Position numbers and translations under genes: made by a program
Shown: piece after piece, positions 60,939-62,753 of the stretch
How the letters are laid out: every line of letters begins with the position of its first letter
Numbering within the stretch: the first letter of the stretch is position 1
Assembly (NCBI GenBank): GCA_017541305.1
Contig: JAFXZJ010000004.1
Location: forward strand, 1 to 62,753
DNA length: 62,753 nucleotides
Source: Clostridia bacterium
GTDB taxonomy: Bacteria > Bacillota > Clostridia > Christensenellales > CAG-138
Direction: 5' to 3'
The notes under the pieces: model-generated
What the model was told of the DNA's origin: nothing
Database searches by the model: none
What the model saw: the letters and a program-made list of their open reading frames with translations, nothing else

Positions 60939-61610
60939 GTGTATTATTCAAAACACAATAAAAAAATAATTTATATAAACCATTACAGCGGACTGCTTGA
61001 AGTAGAAGGCGAGGGCATGCTCTGCCGCGAGGACGCCGAGCTGTGGCATGAGTCGCGCAAAAACTGGGCGAAAGAATATGACACGCTAAGCGTGACCGAA
61101 GGGATAACCGAACTTGGCGATGGTTATATCGAATTCTTTTCGCATATAGACTGCCTTATCCTCAGCCGGACGGTAGAATCCGTTGCCGCATCACCCGAGC
61201 TTCTGAAACTCTGGCGTAAAAGAAAGGTTCTGCTCCGCGGTGAATACGACACCTTTGCTGAAAGGTTCGCGGGTGAGAACGGCCTTACATTTCTTCACAG
61301 CGATATTCATCTGGCCGACAATGACATCGAGAATGCTCACGAACATGATATTATCACTCTGCGTTTTCATGAAAACGGCTCAAGCGATATCCATTACAAC
61401 TGTTTCACCCCGGGAAGCTCGGCGGGCAGTTACGGCGGAGGCGAATACATAAACCCTTTGCCGCGGGACTTTTACGTCGGCTGTACCATTGAAGATTTCG
61501 CAAACATTTTTAATGAGAGAGTGCGCGGGCAGATACTGTCAAACGAAACGCTGCAGCGGTTTCTTGAGATCTCGAATGAAAGACTTGACCGTGACAAGAA
61601 AAAGAATTGA
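60939..61610 (+). CDS. BspA-like/leucine-rich-repeat-type protein, unknown function
   Basis: 223 residues from a GTG with CGGAGAGA upstream. The N-terminal half contains the TEGITELGDGYIEFFSHIDCLILSRTVESV pattern (quoted in part: GITELGDGYIEFFS, LILSRTVESV), which is one repeat of BspA-type leucine-rich proteins; the C-terminal half is rich in His, Asn and Asp without a family. No signal peptide. Possibly a sensor or immunity-like protein; single gene with its own operator and terminator. Confidence 0.75.
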   Translation: MYYSKHNKKIIYINHYSGLLEVEGEGMLCREDAELWHESRKNWAKEYDTLSVTEGITELGDGYIEFFSHIDCLILSRTVESVAASPELLKLWRKRKVLLRGEYDTFAERFAGENGLTFLHSDIHLADNDIENAHEHDIITLRFHENGSSDIHYNCFTPGSSAGSYGGGEYINPLPRDFYVGCTIEDFANIFNERVRGQILSNETLQRFLEISNERLDRDKKKN

Positions 61611-61632
61611 GTCACGTGAATTCAAACGCATT

Positions 61633-61659
61633 GAGCCGTCCGCACGGCTCTTTTTTTTA
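61633..61659 (+). terminator. Terminator of the gene at 60939
   Basis: GAGCCGT-CCGC-ACGGCTC followed by eight T. Confidence 0.94.
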
Positions 61660-61662
61660 TAG

Positions 61663-61955
61663 TCATTCGGGAAACCGTGCCTGCAGATTTTATCAGCAAG
61701 AGAGCTGCTGCGGGAGATCCGAAGGCGCTCCGAAACGCTTGATAATATCTGCCGCGGTACCGAAGCGCTTTGTCGGGAAAGCTTGGAATTGCCGACCGAT
61801 TTATCCGGTAAAACGGCAGAATATCTTTTAGAAGATACCGAATCGCCCGCATCCGTTGAAATATGGCGCAGAATGCTGTAATATCAGGCCGAAAGGGGGA
61901 TGAGCTCCTGCTGAAGGAGTTTGTTGATAACATGGAAGGAAACAGCAGCATATGA
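61663..61955 (+). pseudogene. Frame-broken coding remnant
   Basis: Just after a strong terminator, an open frame (61663-61881) without a start codon reads like protein (RELLREIRRRSETLDNI, EYLLEDTESPASVEIWRRML), then an overlapping frame from ATG 61863 continues with KGDELLLKEFVDNMEGNSSI to 61955. Together they look like one 3' gene part with a frameshift near 61870. Family unknown. The rest of the gap up to 62008 shows nothing else. Confidence 0.4.
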
Positions 61956-62008
61956 CGGATCTCGATCAGGTCCCGTTAACCGACAGCTGCGTCTGATAAA
62001 AAAACGAG

Positions 62009-62037
62009 TTGATTTTTTCACAATAATCGGATAAGAT
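62009..62037 (+). promoter_or_regulatory. Promoter of the frlD-like gene
   Basis: TTGATT, 17-bp spacer, TAAGAT. Confidence 0.7.
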
Positions 62038-62076
62038 ACTAAGCAAGATACGTCTGCTGCTTTGAGGGGTGAGAAC

Positions 62077-62753
62077 ATGAAACTTGCTGCGGTTGGAAGC
62101 AACTGCGTGGATTTTTATCAAAATGTGGAGGGCGGAAAAGCCTATCCGGGCGGCGGTCCGGTCAATATGGCCGTCTACACCGTGCGTCTGGGCGGCGAGG
62201 CCTCCTATATCGGTCCGGTCGGGAATGACGATTTCGGCGCGCTGATGCGCCGCGCCGTTGCCGAGAAGGGTGTGGACGTGTCGCACCTGTCCGTTCGCGA
62301 GGGAAAGACTGCCGTCACGCAGGTCAGTCTGATTGACGGAGAGCGCGTTTTCGGCGATTACGACGAGGGCGTGCTTTCCGATTACGTGCTCTCGGAGGAC
62401 GATCTTTCCTTCATCTGCACGCACGATATGGTGATCTGCGATCTTTGGGGCAAGGTGGAGGGTCAGTTTTGCGAGCTCAAGCGCCGCGGGATGCAGACAG
62501 CCTTCGACTGCGCCACGCGCCCCGAGGATGAGGCAGCGCAGACGGCCATGCCTTTTACGGACGTACTGTTTTTCTCCAGCGACGGAGGGGATACCGGTGC
62601 GCTGCGCGAGCAAATGAGAGACTATCATGCGCGGGGACCGCGGCTGGTCGTCGCGATGCTGGGCGAGAAGGGCAGCCTCTGCTTTGACGGAGAGCGCTTC
62701 CACAGCTTCGGCATCGTCCCCTGCGAAAAGCTCGTCGACACGATGGGCGCGGG
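62077..62753 (+). CDS. frlD: Fructoselysine 6-kinase-like PfkB sugar kinase, 5' part
   Basis: The first 225 codons of a PfkB/ribokinase-family kinase; the 3' end is outside. MKLAAVGSNCVDFYQN, the substrate-loop YPGGGPVNMAVYTVRLGG, GVDVSHLSV, RVFGDYDEGVLSDYVLSEDD and the anion hole DTMGAG (catalytic Asp) follow E. coli FrlD closely. FrlD phosphorylates fructoselysine, an Amadori product of food, before deglycation by FrlB. RBS GAGGGGTGA; own promoter. Downstream genes are needed to confirm an frl operon. Confidence 0.85.
   Translation, partial: MKLAAVGSNCVDFYQNVEGGKAYPGGGPVNMAVYTVRLGGEASYIGPVGNDDFGALMRRAVAEKGVDVSHLSVREGKTAVTQVSLIDGERVFGDYDEGVLSDYVLSEDDLSFICTHDMVICDLWGKVEGQFCELKRRGMQTAFDCATRPEDEAAQTAMPFTDVLFFSSDGGDTGALREQMRDYHARGPRLVVAMLGEKGSLCFDGERFHSFGIVPCEKLVDTMGA

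Overview
The window looks like the chromosome of an uncultured anaerobic clostridial Firmicute with high GC, probably a gut commensal of the Oscillospirales/Christensenellales kind (inference). Reasons: long-form ribosome hibernation factor, AddA-type recombination helicase, 2[4Fe-4S] ferredoxin, many Lys/Arg-started lipoproteins with Thr/Pro/Ala linkers, amino-acid fermentation genes, a dockerin protein, and almost textbook sigma-A promoters with 17-bp spacers. No rRNA, tRNA, CRISPR array, insertion sequence or prophage was recognised.

Layout. 1-13 kb: housekeeping genes (3' end of tuf, HU, ferredoxin, mazG, asparaginase, hibernation factor, addA, lspA, rluD) broken by secreted proteins of unknown role. 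13.3-13.6 kb is a non-coding stretch with a cluster of DnaA-box-like sites. 13.7-17.8 kb: an XRE regulator fused to a GGGDI beta-repeat domain, then an SGNH/DUF4358/DHHW envelope cassette. 17.8-27.4 kb: an S24-type regulator, a kamB-kamC reactivase pair, cysS, a PfoR/PTS IIC-like permease, engB, a zinc-ribbon protein and a metallophosphoesterase. 27.4-31.8 kb: minus-strand block of ECF sigma factor, anti-sigma-like protein, two tandem lipoprotein serpins, and an upstream Phd-Doc module. 31.9-40 kb: rpsB-tsf, thiI with a cysteine desulfurase, and a class A penicillin-binding protein. 40-45 kb: a VTT-PlsC-zinc ribbon fusion with a carboxylate-type carrier, then a MarR regulator with two clear operators. 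45.1-50.1 kb: a six-gene operon for an ALDH4A1-type P5C dehydrogenase plus a five-component flavin/iron-sulfur dehydrogenase, read as proline (or hydroxyproline) to glutamate oxidation. 50.2-55 kb: a dockerin-bearing caspase-fold peptidase, a flavoprotein, acetyltransferases and an HMA metal-binding protein. 55-58.2 kb: a small DUF2325/40-aa/DUF3793 operon sharing one palindromic operator with the HMA gene, then a macrodomain hydrolase and class M sirtuin pair. 58.2-62.7 kb: lower-GC accessory DNA with TetR and AraC regulators, GNATs, gene remnants, and the start of a fructoselysine-6-kinase-like gene cut by the right edge.

How parts work together. The most notable units are (i) a probable metal regulon defined by AGTTAGC-N4-GCTAACT sites over two promoters on opposite strands; (ii) a reversible ADP-ribosylation pair without its usual lipoyl-carrier partners; (iii) a sigma/anti-sigma-linked surface serpin pair with predicted Glu at P1; and (iv) a membrane-lipid fusion protein of unusual domain order. 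Large open frames antisense to real genes are a by-product of GC-rich codon use and were left out.
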